Of a stretch of DNA of 64,000 nt, positions 1 through 8,398 are shown piece by piece. Below the pieces are notes generated by a model. It saw only the letters and a list, made by a program, of their open reading frames with translations, did no database searches and was not told the DNA's origin. Within the stretch, counting starts at the first letter, position 1, and every line of letters begins with the position of its first letter. The DNA comes from Labedaea rhizosphaerae (GTDB lineage: Bacteria > Actinomycetota > Actinomycetes > Mycobacteriales > Pseudonocardiaceae), in NCBI RefSeq assembly GCF_004362825.1, contig NZ_SNXZ01000004.1:186001-250000 (forward strand). The letters run 5' to 3'. The position numbers and the translations under genes are program-made.

Positions 1-273
1 GGCATCCGAGCGCGCCTGTGGCTGCTTGATCTGCGGCGGCCGGACAACGACCTCGATGCGGTCGACACGGCAGACGCGATCGGCGGTGGAACGAGAGGTA
101 CTGACCGACAGTCCGTTGGCTCGAATCAAGCGCAAGAGCACTCCCCCGCTGCGGCAGATCGATCCGGGGATGAAGGTGAACTAGCGGCAGCTCGGGAGCT
201 GCTTACCGCGGTGACCTATGTGGGACAACGGAATGCCAGCCGCAGGCGGCCACTAGGAGGGTTCTTCGCGACC
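1..273 (+). other. Left-edge segment, coding status unclear
   Basis: Two forward frames are open from the window edge. Frame 1 runs without a stop into the DUF6228-like gene downstream. Frame 2 ends at a TAG at 182-184 after a basic, proline-rich stretch and could be the tail of a gene starting outside the window. I cannot decide between them, and no family is recognised in either. Confidence 0.3.
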
Positions 274-855
274 ATGTATTCACGCGGCGGCTCGAGCGGT
301 CGAAGCGTTGGCTCTGCGGGAATCCGATTGCCCGCTTCCGGAGTCCTGGCTGAGGGTGAGCTGATGCATAACGGGTACCGATGCTTGCTTTGGAGCCGTA
401 GCCTGCCGTTCGTGCTTGAGGATGAGGAAACGGCTCCGGTCATTCGAGTGGGTGGGCTGCACCCGGAAGCGATCGAGCTGCGCTTCAGTGAGTTGTTGCG
501 TCCGTTCGCCCAGGACGACCCCGCCGATCCGTTCCGCGACTTCTTAGTGATAGCACACAACCAATCCGTGCGAGTCCAGCTCTCGGTGCGAACCATGGGC
601 GGTGATGGGCTTGTCGCCTTCCTGACCGAGTTGGCGGAAGACTTCCGCGGGTGGAACGACGCTCGCACGTGGCGCTCCATGGAGCGCGAACTCACGCTGT
701 CTGCAGAGCACCTGGGATCGCGGGTGCAGCTGACGTGGGGTCTGCACGATCGGATCGTCGACGATCAGTGGCACTTCACGGCGATCACCGAGCACGCGCC
801 CGGTGAGGACATGCGCAAACTCGCCGCCGATGTGCACCGCTTCCTGGAGTTGTAG
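274..855 (+). CDS. DUF6228-like protein
   Basis: The protein has about 193 residues and unknown function. The C-terminal half reads as a DUF6228-type domain: a beta-rich segment, then a stretch containing FLTELAEDFRGWNDARTWRS and an ELTLSAEHLGSRVQL strand pair. I chose the ATG at 274 because a strong AGGAGG lies at 255-260. The frame is open further upstream, so a GTG at 211 or a start beyond the window edge is possible. There are no membrane segments and no catalytic motif. It lies outside att copy 1, in what is probably the end of another integrated unit. The family assignment is by pattern only. Confidence 0.5.
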   Translation: MYSRGGSSGRSVGSAGIRLPASGVLAEGELMHNGYRCLLWSRSLPFVLEDEETAPVIRVGGLHPEAIELRFSELLRPFAQDDPADPFRDFLVIAHNQSVRVQLSVRTMGGDGLVAFLTELAEDFRGWNDARTWRSMERELTLSAEHLGSRVQLTWGLHDRIVDDQWHFTAITEHAPGEDMRKLAADVHRFLEL

Positions 856-984
856 CGACTTGCCCGTGGCGGCCACCTCAGGACGGCAGTAACCGCAGGT
901 CAGCGGCCGGATTCGGAGCAAGGTCGTCCACGAGCAGTCCGTAGCGGCAAACAGAGCCAAATGACGGCAGATATCGTCCATTGT

Positions 985-1110
985 GGGCTCGAACCCACGG
1001 CCAAAGGATTATGACAGCCACGTTCCGCGCTACAGAAAACCGCCTCTGACCTGCCGCTTTACCGCGTCTACGGGCTCAAGTTCCATCATCAGCCCGTGGT
1101 GAGCCCGTAG
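985..1110. repeat. Attachment-site copy 1 plus shared left-end sequence
   Basis: Bases 985-1014 repeat 30 bp of the 3' half of the CAT tRNA at 13698-13774 (T-arm, variable loop and part of the anticodon arm). The following ~95 bp, which include a CTGACCTGCCGCTTTACCGC block, closely match the ~95 bp after att copy 2 (4659-4757), with scattered substitutions. This is the layout expected at the junction of tandemly integrated elements that use one tRNA target and have related ends. Confidence 0.75.
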
Positions 1111-1184
1111 CCCGCCCTGCACCCCGAAGTGTGTCACGACCTGCGGAAACACCGTACCGCGGATCTCATCGATATGGTCGAGTC

Positions 1185-1526
1185 ATGGGGCCAGACTGGT
1201 ACTGCGATGAAGTCATTCCAGGCAAGGTGACGATGGAGGTGCTCGCTCGGACCGAGAACACCCTGGCGTTCCGTCCACCACAGCCGGGCTTCGGCACCGA
1301 CCACATCATCGTGATCCCCACCCAGCACGTCTCATCCCTGCTCGACCTCGACGACGACTTGGCCACAGAACTGCTCGGCGCGGTCAAGCAGGCCGCTGCG
1401 CGGGCCGTAGAGCAGCACGGCGGCTGCCAAGTGCTCACCACCTTGGGCGACGAACAACACAACAAGCACCTCCACTGGCACATCGCCGTAGGTGCAGGAG
1501 TAGCCCGCTTCGTCGCACGCGACTGA
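1185..1526 (+). CDS. HIT-family protein
   Basis: This 113-residue protein is of the histidine-triad nucleotide hydrolase/transferase superfamily. The signature HLHWHIA lies near the C-terminus and matches the H-x-H-x-H active-site motif that forms the phospho-enzyme. Two strands (TLAFRPPQPG and HIIVIPTQHVSSL) match the usual HIT core. I chose the ATG at 1185 because homology-like sequence begins there; a GTG at 1131 and an ATG at 1174 lie upstream. It is cargo of unit A, between att copy 1 and a large inverted repeat. It is distinct from the core HIT gene at 40.6 kb. The substrate is unknown. Confidence 0.8.
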   Translation: MGPDWYCDEVIPGKVTMEVLARTENTLAFRPPQPGFGTDHIIVIPTQHVSSLLDLDDDLATELLGAVKQAAARAVEQHGGCQVLTTLGDEQHNKHLHWHIAVGAGVARFVARD

Positions 1527-1560
1527 CACTCGGACTCGCCCGCTCACCAAGGTGCGCCTC

Positions 1561-1685
1561 CGGTGGCTTCCCCGTCGGCTGGTTGCCGTCTCGACCCGGC
1601 GAGTGGCCGGCCTGCAAGCAGTCAGTCCATGCTTGTGGGCTGCCTCGCGCCGGGTAGGCACTGCCAGCCGACGGGGAAGCCACCG
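1561..1685. repeat. Long imperfect palindrome with 22-bp perfect arms
   Basis: Arms 1561-1582 and 1664-1685 are exact reverse complements and contain GGTGGCTTCCCCGTCGGC. The 81-bp interior also folds: ACCCGGCGAG opposes CTCGCGCCGGGT, and GCCTGCAAGCA opposes TGCTTGTGGGC with two positions that pair only as G-U in plus-strand RNA. The whole 125 bp therefore forms one long stem. Unit B has a single arm (4850-4866) followed by sequence matching that after the second arm here. Confidence 0.7.
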
Positions 1686-1802
1686 CACGGAACCCGACCA
1701 CCCGCCGCCACTTCCTTTGCTTCCCTAGAGGCTGCCTGCCAGGCGAGGGCGTGTCGTGTAATTGGCTCGGTCGACGACGTGCCGTCCTGCTGTAATCCGG
1801 TC

Positions 1803-2276
1803 ATGGACATCGCCGCGCAGGTGGTCACGACGTCGTGGACCAAGCGATCCCGCGGCGCTCCGGCGGCAGACCGGCGCAACGCGGCTCCGATCTCGTTCCC
1901 GCTTCCTGACGTCACCCTGCCGGTCCTGCACGAGGTCATGATGGACGAGTGCTCCGATTTCGAGCCTCGTGAGCAGGCGACCCACTCCGTTCCCGATGCG
2001 TCCATCGTGACGCTGAAGCTGGTGAACGCCCAGCTGCGTGTTCAGGCGACCGCTTCGCCGTGGGGCAGCGTGCGTCGCCGCCATCGACCGCCGGCGGTCA
2101 ATCTGACGCTCGGTTCGTGGGTGCGGTGGATGCTGAACTATCGGCTGGTCGATACCTCGACCGGCGAGTGGTCCTACCGCGCCGAGACGCTGAACTTGGC
2201 GTACGGCCCGGTCGGCGCGGATGTGTTCTTGGGTGAGCCAACGCACCTGGTCGATGAGCGAATGAGCCTGTTCTGA
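1803..2276 (+). CDS. Hypothetical protein of unit A
   Basis: This is a 157-residue protein not assigned to a family. The ATG at 1803 was chosen because the frame upstream reads through repeat sequence homologous to unit B and does not look coding. The protein looks soluble and beta-rich. The middle (DASIVTLKLVNAQLRVQA) and the C-terminus (WVRWMLNYRLVDTSTGEWSY) suggest two sheets with conserved aromatics. There is no signal peptide or membrane span. It sits between the palindrome and the broken NUDIX gene. It could be a remnant of a defence or regulatory cassette, but nothing in the sequence shows this. Confidence 0.5.
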   Translation: MDIAAQVVTTSWTKRSRGAPAADRRNAAPISFPLPDVTLPVLHEVMMDECSDFEPREQATHSVPDASIVTLKLVNAQLRVQATASPWGSVRRRHRPPAVNLTLGSWVRWMLNYRLVDTSTGEWSYRAETLNLAYGPVGADVFLGEPTHLVDERMSLF

Positions 2277-2349
2277 CGATTCGCGAGGTTCGGCGCGTCG
2301 TTCGCGGCGGCGTACCCGCCGAAGGGACCGGCAAACCGGTCGGCACGAA

Positions 2350-2997
2350 CCATACTTGAGCTGAAGATCCGCGAACGGCGACTGACCTTCGAGGAATTCG
2401 TCGACTTCGCGAACGGGTTCGCAGTCGAGCAGGGCGAGCCGGGGACGTTGAGCTATCGACACCTGCTACGGCTGGCCTCTGGACGTGGAGATGACGCGGG
2501 CCGCTGGGAGCCGTTCGGCCGGCCACTGCACGACTGCTCGAAACCATCTTCGGCGTTGCAATCGATGAGCTACTGCAACCACCATCCGAGTCGTCCGCGA
2601 ATACCGCACGTGCCCTACAGGTGGCAATTGCGATTGTGGTCCGCGCTAATGAAGCGCTGGTGGTCTGCCGGAACGACCCGGAAAGCGACGAGACCGCCTG
2701 GCAGTTTCCCGCAGGAGTGGTGAAGCCAGGCATGCGCCCGCGGACCGTCGCGGTCCGGGAAACGCTCGCCGAGACTGGAGTCCATTGTGCGGTGGTGAAC
2801 GAGCTGGGTAGCCGCCTGCATCCGACGACGCAGGTTCTCTGTGATTACGTGCTGTGCCGCTACGTGACCAGAGATGCCGCAACCTTGACCCGGAAGAGAA
2901 CGCCGCTGTTGCCTGGATCGGAACAGGCAAGCTGGGTCAGCTCATACCACCACAGCAGATATTTCCCGCGGTGCGTGCGACGCTGAACATCAACTAA
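2350..2997 (+). pseudogene. HTH-NUDIX fusion, two frameshifts
   Basis: Read across three frames this is one actinomycete gene type: an N-terminal HTH-like region (LKIRERRLTFEEFVDFANGF), a linker, then a NUDIX hydrolase domain. The Nudix box is visible as AGVVKPGMRPRTVAVRETLA followed by ETGV. The first shift lies near 2525-2545, where the frame passes to one reading LETIFGVAIDELLQPPSE and then the NUDIX domain. The second lies near 2870, after which the proper C-terminus (WIGTGKLGQLIPPQQIFPAV) continues in another frame to the TAA at 2995. It is likely inactive. Such genes often act on oxidised or signalling nucleotides, but the substrate is unknown. Confidence 0.7.
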
Positions 2998-3024
2998 CGC
3001 AACCGGTCAGGTTTCGCTTTTCGT

Positions 3025-3225
3025 TCATGAGTAAAAATTGCGACCGTATTTATCAGGTGGAAGCGTGAAGTCGTCGGGTCGTTCGGCGCGCAGCCGATCG
3101 TAGCGTCGCTGGAACTCGTCGATGGCTTCGTGGATGCCGCAGCCCGACTCGGCCCTGATGGCGTGGAGTGCCAGGATGATCCTCTCGGCGAGGATGAGTT
3201 CGTCTATTGCAACATTGTCTTCCAT
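3025..3225 (-). CDS. Small protein next to integrase
   Basis: A 66-residue acidic, helical protein of unknown function. Its ATG lies immediately after the last base of the integrase gene on the same strand, so the two are probably one transcript. The N-terminal half (AIDELILAERIILALHAIR) is a predicted helix. The rest contains IHEAIDEFQRRYDRLR and ends in a polar tail. The size and position fit the accessory ORFs seen downstream of actinomycete integrase genes. Unlike its neighbours it has no visible frame damage. Confidence 0.5.
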   Translation of the reverse strand: MEDNVAIDELILAERIILALHAIRAESGCGIHEAIDEFQRRYDRLRAERPDDFTLPPDKYGRNFYS

Positions 3226-4531
3226 CTAACTGGCTGTCTTCGGCTTCTTGGAGCGTGCGTTGCTCGTCGGCTTTGTCGAACGCGCGGCACGTTTGGGAAG
3301 CCTGGACCCCAGAATTTCCGCTGCTTTCCGGTCGGCACCGGCGACCCATGCCGCATAAACCCGGAGGGTCGTAGCCCCTCCCCCACCGTGACCGAGTCGT
3401 CCGGCCACCGTTCGCAGGTTAACTCCGGCCGTCAGCAGTTCGGTGGCGGAGAAATGACGGAGCGCGTGAATGTGTGTGTTGATGCCCAGTGATGTCGCCA
3501 TCCGCTTGTAGCGGCTGGAGATCGTGTCGGGCGAGTATGGCGCGGTTGGGTCCTTCTTCCGGGCACGCATGAACACGTACATGTTATCGGTCAGCTCGAC
3601 ATCGACCTTGGCAAGTTCCTCTGCACACCACCTCTGGTAGTCGCGAAGCAAGGCAACCGTCTCCGAGTCCAGAGCGACACGGCGCATCTGGTGTCTCTTC
3701 GCGTCTTTCTCTTGGCCCAACACGAAGCTGCGACGAATCGTGATTACTTCGCCATCGAGATCAATGTTTCGCCATCGGCGGCTAGCGACCTCGCCTCGCA
3801 GCATGCCTGTGGTCATGACCAGCCACACGAGCGTTCCCCAGTCGTCCTTGACCTCGAATGCCTTATCGACCAGACGAGCTGCGTCGGCACTCGACGGCGG
3901 GTCGGGCTCCGGCGGTTTCTGCTTCGGCCGTTGGGCTATGCGTGCGGGATTGGCCGCGATCCAACCCCAGCGCACAGCAGCGTTCATCACGCTGCTGATG
4001 ATTGAGTGAATCTGCCGGACGGTCGACCGCGCCATAGGGCTGCACTCATGGGGCACGCATTTGCTTGCCACGCAGTCGTGCTCACCCTCGGCCTTGTGCT
4101 TCTCGATGAACGGCTTGCCGTCGCAGCGCTTCCGACAACGACGCAGTTCCGCGTACAGGCTCTCAAGCTCACGGGCACGATCTTCCGGATCGGCTCCCGT
4201 CCGAGCGTAGGCCGAATGACTCGTTCGATGTACCCGGAATAGCTGGCGCGCGTGCTGATCGCCAGGTCAGCCTTCCGAAACCACTCATCGATCGCGTAGC
4301 TGAGACTCACAGACGACGCAGCGTTCTGCTGCTGAATCACCAGGGCTCGGAGTTCAGCCAGCTTGTTTTCTGCGTTTTCCACGCCGCCTTGTCGACACCC
4401 TTGACGGTTTCGCGCAGGTAGGAACGCTTACCGGTGACAGGGTCGAGACCCGCGTAGACGATCACGCGCAGCGCGCCGCCGCGCTCCTCGATCCGGCCCC
4501 GTCGACGCCCTTCGGGACGATCATCGCTCAT
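3226..4531 (-). pseudogene. Tyrosine site-specific integrase, two frameshifts
   Basis: The gene encodes about 430 residues in three frames. The N-terminal arm-binding domain (RGRIEERGGALRVIVYAGLD) starts at 4531. A shift near 4380 moves the frame to the SAM-like core-binding domain (SLSYAIDEWFRKADLAIST). A second shift near 4190 leads to the catalytic domain, which holds the active-site elements: the first Arg in TTGMLRGEV, HALRHFSATELL, LGHGGGG and a nucleophile Tyr in LRVYAAW. The gene abuts att copy 2 (4618), the standard integrase/att arrangement, so it was the recombinase of unit A. It is probably inactive unless the shifts are sequence errors. Confidence 0.85.
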
Positions 4532-4617
4532 GCACGCATGGTAACTCGCACCCCGAGCGGCACCCAGAGATCAACTTACGAGCTTGGCCATGCGCCGTTT
4601 TTCCTGGTCAGATGAGA

Positions 4618-4757
4618 TGGGGCGGGTGGGGCTCGAACCCACGGCCAAAGGATTATGAGAGCCACGCTCCGCGCTACAGGAAACCGTCTCTGACCTGCCG
4701 CTTTACCGCGCTCGCGGACTCACGTTCCATGATCAGCCCGCGGTGAGCCCGTAGGTC
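4618..4757. repeat. Attachment-site copy 2 plus shared left-end sequence
   Basis: Bases 4618-4659 are an exact 42-bp copy of 13701-13742, the 3' half of the CAT tRNA from the anticodon loop to the discriminator base. This is the typical core of a tRNA-targeting integrase. Downstream, 4660-4757 is about 85% identical by eye to 1015-1110 after att copy 1. It marks the boundary between units A and B. Confidence 0.85.
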
Positions 4758-4849
4758 CCTCCGCAGCCAAATCAGCAGCTTGACCTGCTGAAACGCCAGT
4801 TCACAACCCTACTTGGCCACCGCGGCTCCCCACCACACAACGGGAGTCT

Positions 4850-4957
4850 CGGTGGCTTCCCCGTCGCACGGAACCGAACCACCCGCCGCCACTCGACAGC
4901 GCTCCCCTGCTTCCCTGGAGGCTGCCCGCCCGGCGAGGACATGTGTTCTTGTGTCGG
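4850..4957. repeat. Unit B counterpart of the unit A palindrome region
   Basis: Bases 4850-4866 carry GGTGGCTTCCCCGTCG, one arm of the unit A palindrome. They are followed directly by CACGGAACC, ACCACCCGCCGCCACT and a block matching 1684-1765. Units A and B thus share left-end sequence over several hundred bases, interrupted in A by the HIT gene and the second palindrome arm. Confidence 0.6.
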
Positions 4958-5287
4958 CTACGTCCGCTGGTCGAGTGCCCGCCGCGCTGCTGTCCAGGCT
5001 TCATCGAACTCGGTGACGGTGATCAGCTCGGCGTCGAATCCGTCCCAGTTCCGGCAGTCGCCCTCAGGCAGTACGCCGTAGGCGCGTTCGTAACGCTGCA
5101 TCGCGGCCAGGCCAGCGTCTCGGGCTGCAAGGGTCTCGGTCAGCGTGGCTGCCCCGGTTGGTCGCAGCTCGGAGCCTTGCAGTTCAACGTGGCGAGAGGC
5201 GTGGCCGTCGCTGTCGTCGATTTCGAGGTAGTGCCAGATGTCATCGTCCGGCCAGTAGTAGCGGATCCACTGCGTCACGCAAGTCAT
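4958..5287 (-). CDS. Hypothetical protein, actinobacterial type
   Basis: A 109-residue soluble acidic protein. It starts with a compact beta region rich in aromatics (WIRYYWPDDDIWHYLEID), followed by a VELQGSELRPTGAATLTE segment and a helical C-terminus. Small proteins with this YYWPDDD...VELQG layout are common and uncharacterised in actinomycetes. The ATG at 5287 was chosen because the upstream extension is Arg/Ala-rich and not protein-like. It is the first gene of unit B and lies divergent from the 729-residue protein. Confidence 0.6.
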   Translation of the reverse strand: MTCVTQWIRYYWPDDDIWHYLEIDDSDGHASRHVELQGSELRPTGAATLTETLAARDAGLAAMQRYERAYGVLPEGDCRNWDGFDAELITVTEFDEAWTAARRALDQRT

Positions 5288-5562
5288 GATGGCGGCTCGT
5301 CGACCATAGGCACAGTTCACCAGCGCGCCTCGCCGTGGCGGCGCTACGGCGCGGAACAGGTCGGCTGGCTCGCCGCGCGTCCGGGAGCGGAGCGGTAGGC
5401 CGATCCCTGCCGCGCAGGCGCAGCCGGCCGAACGGCACCGCACCAGCGCGCCGCCGCGGGCGGCGCGCCTTGATCCCCTAGAGCCGAGTTCGGCAGTACG
5501 GTGCGAACAGCTACACAGACTGGGCCGTTGTAGTTGCGGTACTTAGAGGCAGGCGACGTAAG

Positions 5563-7752
5563 ATGCTGAATATCACTGACGCTAAACAGTCGTCCCGCAA
5601 GCAATCATCAACTGATGAATATCTCGGGCAATCAGTCTTGCATGTTTCGTCTGTGCCGGCACGTGCTACCTATCTGATTGCCAGTGGCAGCCGCAGTGGC
5701 TTTATCCGTGCAGCTCAAGAAGCAACCACACGATGGGGTGGCGCTACCGAACCCATCATTGAGATACCTGAAGATGGAACTCTCTCGCCTTGGTCACTGC
5801 AGGTAGTTTCCGCGGCTGACGTTGATTGCTTGGTCAACGTCGACGCTTTGATCGATCAAGCGTCCCTAGTAGCCGAGAAGTTGAATCTCGCTCTCATACC
5901 TCTCGAATATATTGACAATTGGGCAACTCCTACATATTGGACGACACATCCGCTGTCGGCAAGCGACAGATCTCCTGGTGAGATGAACTGCGTGATAGCC
6001 AGCCCTAATGCCTCACTCTGGGAAGTTGCCGCAGCCGGCGACATCATCGACTTTGATCACCGAGACGAGATTCAAGCAGCCGGTTGGGGACGGCGGTCGC
6101 GTACCGGGGCAGAGATCGGCACAGCGCAATTAATGCTCGACACAGCCTTGGATAAGACCACCCGGCAGTTTTACGAGCACGAGCGTGATTTTGTAGGAGA
6201 CGTACCCGCACTGCTCTGGCTTGTCAAAGACGACGATATCCGCGATTGTATTTACTTCTGGAATATTCGCGCCCTAAGGCCACTGAGGCATGACGCTGTT
6301 CCAATGGCCTTATGTCCTCTGTCTGACGTAACACATTGGACCGAGTTTGGCAAAATGCTCGCCGGCGCCCTAGAACGCCCTGAAGGCTACTCTCCCGACC
6401 TCATCATCTGCAGCCTTACCGCAAGCGAAGTCGACCTCGAAACTGTTGCGGAATACCTAAATCTAACAAAATCTTTCAAGAAACCGAAGATAGGATTTCG
6501 TACACCGCCGATTTTTCGTCAGAAGCCGTTTACATACCGGGTTGGAATCTCTGCGGACAAATCCTACATCGACGTACGTCATTGGTTTGCATGGCGGCGA
6601 GAGTACGGTCAAGCAGCACCAGTAGACGTTCAGCTTTTCCGGAATGAAACGTCGCTAAGATTTAAGGCGCCCGCTTCATTGAGCGAAGGTTTTAACCTCC
6701 TCAGGATCAAAGGCGATACCTTTGACAAATATCCGCGCAGACAGGGAGTCGCCGAGCTGATACTTAGAAACTCTACGTGGCGCAACAGCTCCCTTCAGAT
6801 CAATACATACGCTTCTGATGATTACTTTCTTAAACTCAGCATTCCATCCCTGTCGACCGCCGTCGATGTCATACTTAAAGAGTCCTGCGAATCGCATTCA
6901 CTTTCCGATAAGGGGAGAATCGGCCAAGCTCTTTCCGCGCGGGGATCGACGTCTGGCCTGTTGCAGCCAAATATTTATCAAGTTATTTCCAGCCTCACAA
7001 CGCCGCGCGCACAGCGACTTCGACAAGAGTTGGCGCAGCTACAGACGACCGGGGTGGATATCGACGCCTCCGCGGTAGAGAAGCTAGTTAACGATTGGGG
7101 TTTCCGCGGTGAACGTCGATACCGTAGCAATCGGTCAATAGGCGGCCTAGGCGTGGCCTCGGCCACCGTTGCTCTAGAACTTCTCTGCTCAATGTCATGG
7201 TCCGAAAGAGGATTCGAGATCGCATGTGCAACTTGCGGCGTGCACAGTTTTGTTCCGCTGGCGGAAGTTCCAGGCAGTGGCACACCTAGCTGTCCGGGTT
7301 GCGGGACCGCACAGGGCTACCAGACGGACAAGAATGGCGTTACAAGTACGTATCGCCTGAACGCGCTAGTTGATAGAGCTAGCGATCAAGGCGTAATTCC
7401 GCATCTGGTGGCCATAGAAGCGTTAACCAATGATGCCGCTACTACGTATCTACTACCCGGAGTCGACGTTGTTCTGGAGGGAAACAGGAAGCTAGAGTGT
7501 GACATTTTCGGCGTCCGCGACGGTCTAATTATATCCGGCGAAGTAAAGACACAGGCTCAAGCATTCGATCTAGACCAGATATCCCGCGACGTCGAAATGG
7601 CCTGCGCGTTGGGAGCTGATATTCACTTCATGGCCGCAATGGACCACATCCCCGACGAATCTCTCGTGATTGCACGAGCACAATGCAGTGAGGCGCAGAT
7701 CGAATTTGCCTACATGCATGGAGACGAGCTGGAAGTAGTTCACGAGACATAG
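5563..7752 (+). CDS. 729-aa zinc-ribbon protein with PD-(D/E)XK-like C-terminus
   Basis: This large protein has no family I recognise over its first ~550 residues. It looks soluble and lacks a Walker motif. At the C-terminus there is a four-cysteine zinc ribbon (C555, C558, C577, C580). About 65 residues later a nuclease-like signature follows: D647 in LECDIF, then E660 and K662 in ISGEVKT, the D-x(12)-E-x-K spacing of PD-(D/E)XK endonucleases. I infer a DNA- or RNA-cleaving effector with a target-recognition N-terminal region. The gene is visibly lower in GC than its neighbours and uses AT-ending codons, so it was acquired recently. It ends at the broken IMPase gene. An AGGCAGG lies upstream of the ATG. 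Confidence 0.7.
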   Translation: MLNITDAKQSSRKQSSTDEYLGQSVLHVSSVPARATYLIASGSRSGFIRAAQEATTRWGGATEPIIEIPEDGTLSPWSLQVVSAADVDCLVNVDALIDQASLVAEKLNLALIPLEYIDNWATPTYWTTHPLSASDRSPGEMNCVIASPNASLWEVAAAGDIIDFDHRDEIQAAGWGRRSRTGAEIGTAQLMLDTALDKTTRQFYEHERDFVGDVPALLWLVKDDDIRDCIYFWNIRALRPLRHDAVPMALCPLSDVTHWTEFGKMLAGALERPEGYSPDLIICSLTASEVDLETVAEYLNLTKSFKKPKIGFRTPPIFRQKPFTYRVGISADKSYIDVRHWFAWRREYGQAAPVDVQLFRNETSLRFKAPASLSEGFNLLRIKGDTFDKYPRRQGVAELILRNSTWRNSSLQINTYASDDYFLKLSIPSLSTAVDVILKESCESHSLSDKGRIGQALSARGSTSGLLQPNIYQVISSLTTPRAQRLRQELAQLQTTGVDIDASAVEKLVNDWGFRGERRYRSNRSIGGLGVASATVALELLCSMSWSERGFEIACATCGVHSFVPLAEVPGSGTPSCPGCGTAQGYQTDKNGVTSTYRLNALVDRASDQGVIPHLVAIEALTNDAATTYLLPGVDVVLEGNRKLECDIFGVRDGLIISGEVKTQAQAFDLDQISRDVEMACALGADIHFMAAMDHIPDESLVIARAQCSEAQIEFAYMHGDELEVVHET

Positions 7753-8384
7753 CCCTTCGACGACCCACGCGAGGTCGATCGCCGCTGAGCCGAACATTGG
7801 TACCCGCTCGACTCGCTCGGCCAGCAGCTGCGTGATCCGCAGTTTGCGCGCGTTCTCGGCCTCAGACCCGGCTCAACCGAGTAGTTCCCCACGGACACGA
7901 TGGCTTCGGACATTCGCTCGGTGCTGCTGGCCTGCATACGAGCTCCGTTGACGTAGCTCCCGCCGTCCTTGGTGGCGGTGTACCGGCTGGCCAAGAAGGG
8001 CGTATCGATCACTCCCACGTGGCTCACGCCGTCGACGACCAGCGCAAGCGACACGGCGCTGAGCGGAACACCATGGACGAAGTTCGACGTCCCGTCGATC
8101 GGGTCGAGGACCCAGAACGCATCCTGCTGAGTCGACTCGTGACGGCCTTCCTCCTCGCCGAGGAAACCAATCTCCGGCGTCTTCCGCGCCAGGAACGCTC
8201 GTAGCTCGCGTTCGATGCGCAGGTCAACGTCCGTCACGGTGTCGCGGTCGGTCTTGTTGCGGACGTTGGCCGGCCGGTGGGTCGTCACGATGCCGTGGGC
8301 CAGGTCGACGGCCTGTTCCGCGATCGTGAGCAGCTTCGCCAGATCGGTGTTCAAGCGCCTTCCCTGTTCGGCAACTGCGTCCAT
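7751..8384 (-). pseudogene. Inositol-monophosphatase family gene, truncated and frameshifted
   Basis: The N-terminal part is a good IMPase-family metal-dependent phosphatase. GFLGEEEG supplies the first metal-binding glutamates and WVLDPIDGTSNF is the DPIDGT motif. Near 7875 the frame shifts; the continuation KLRITQLLAERVERVPMFGS and AAIDLAWVVEG is in another frame. The homology stops at about 7751, exactly where the 729-residue gene ends on the opposite strand. The C-terminal helix with the last metal ligand (usually W-D-x-x-A-G) is missing. The gene cannot be functional as written. It is divergent from the HAD gene, with 14 bp between the longest frames. Confidence 0.8.
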
Positions 8385-8398
8385 GAGACCCTTCGATC

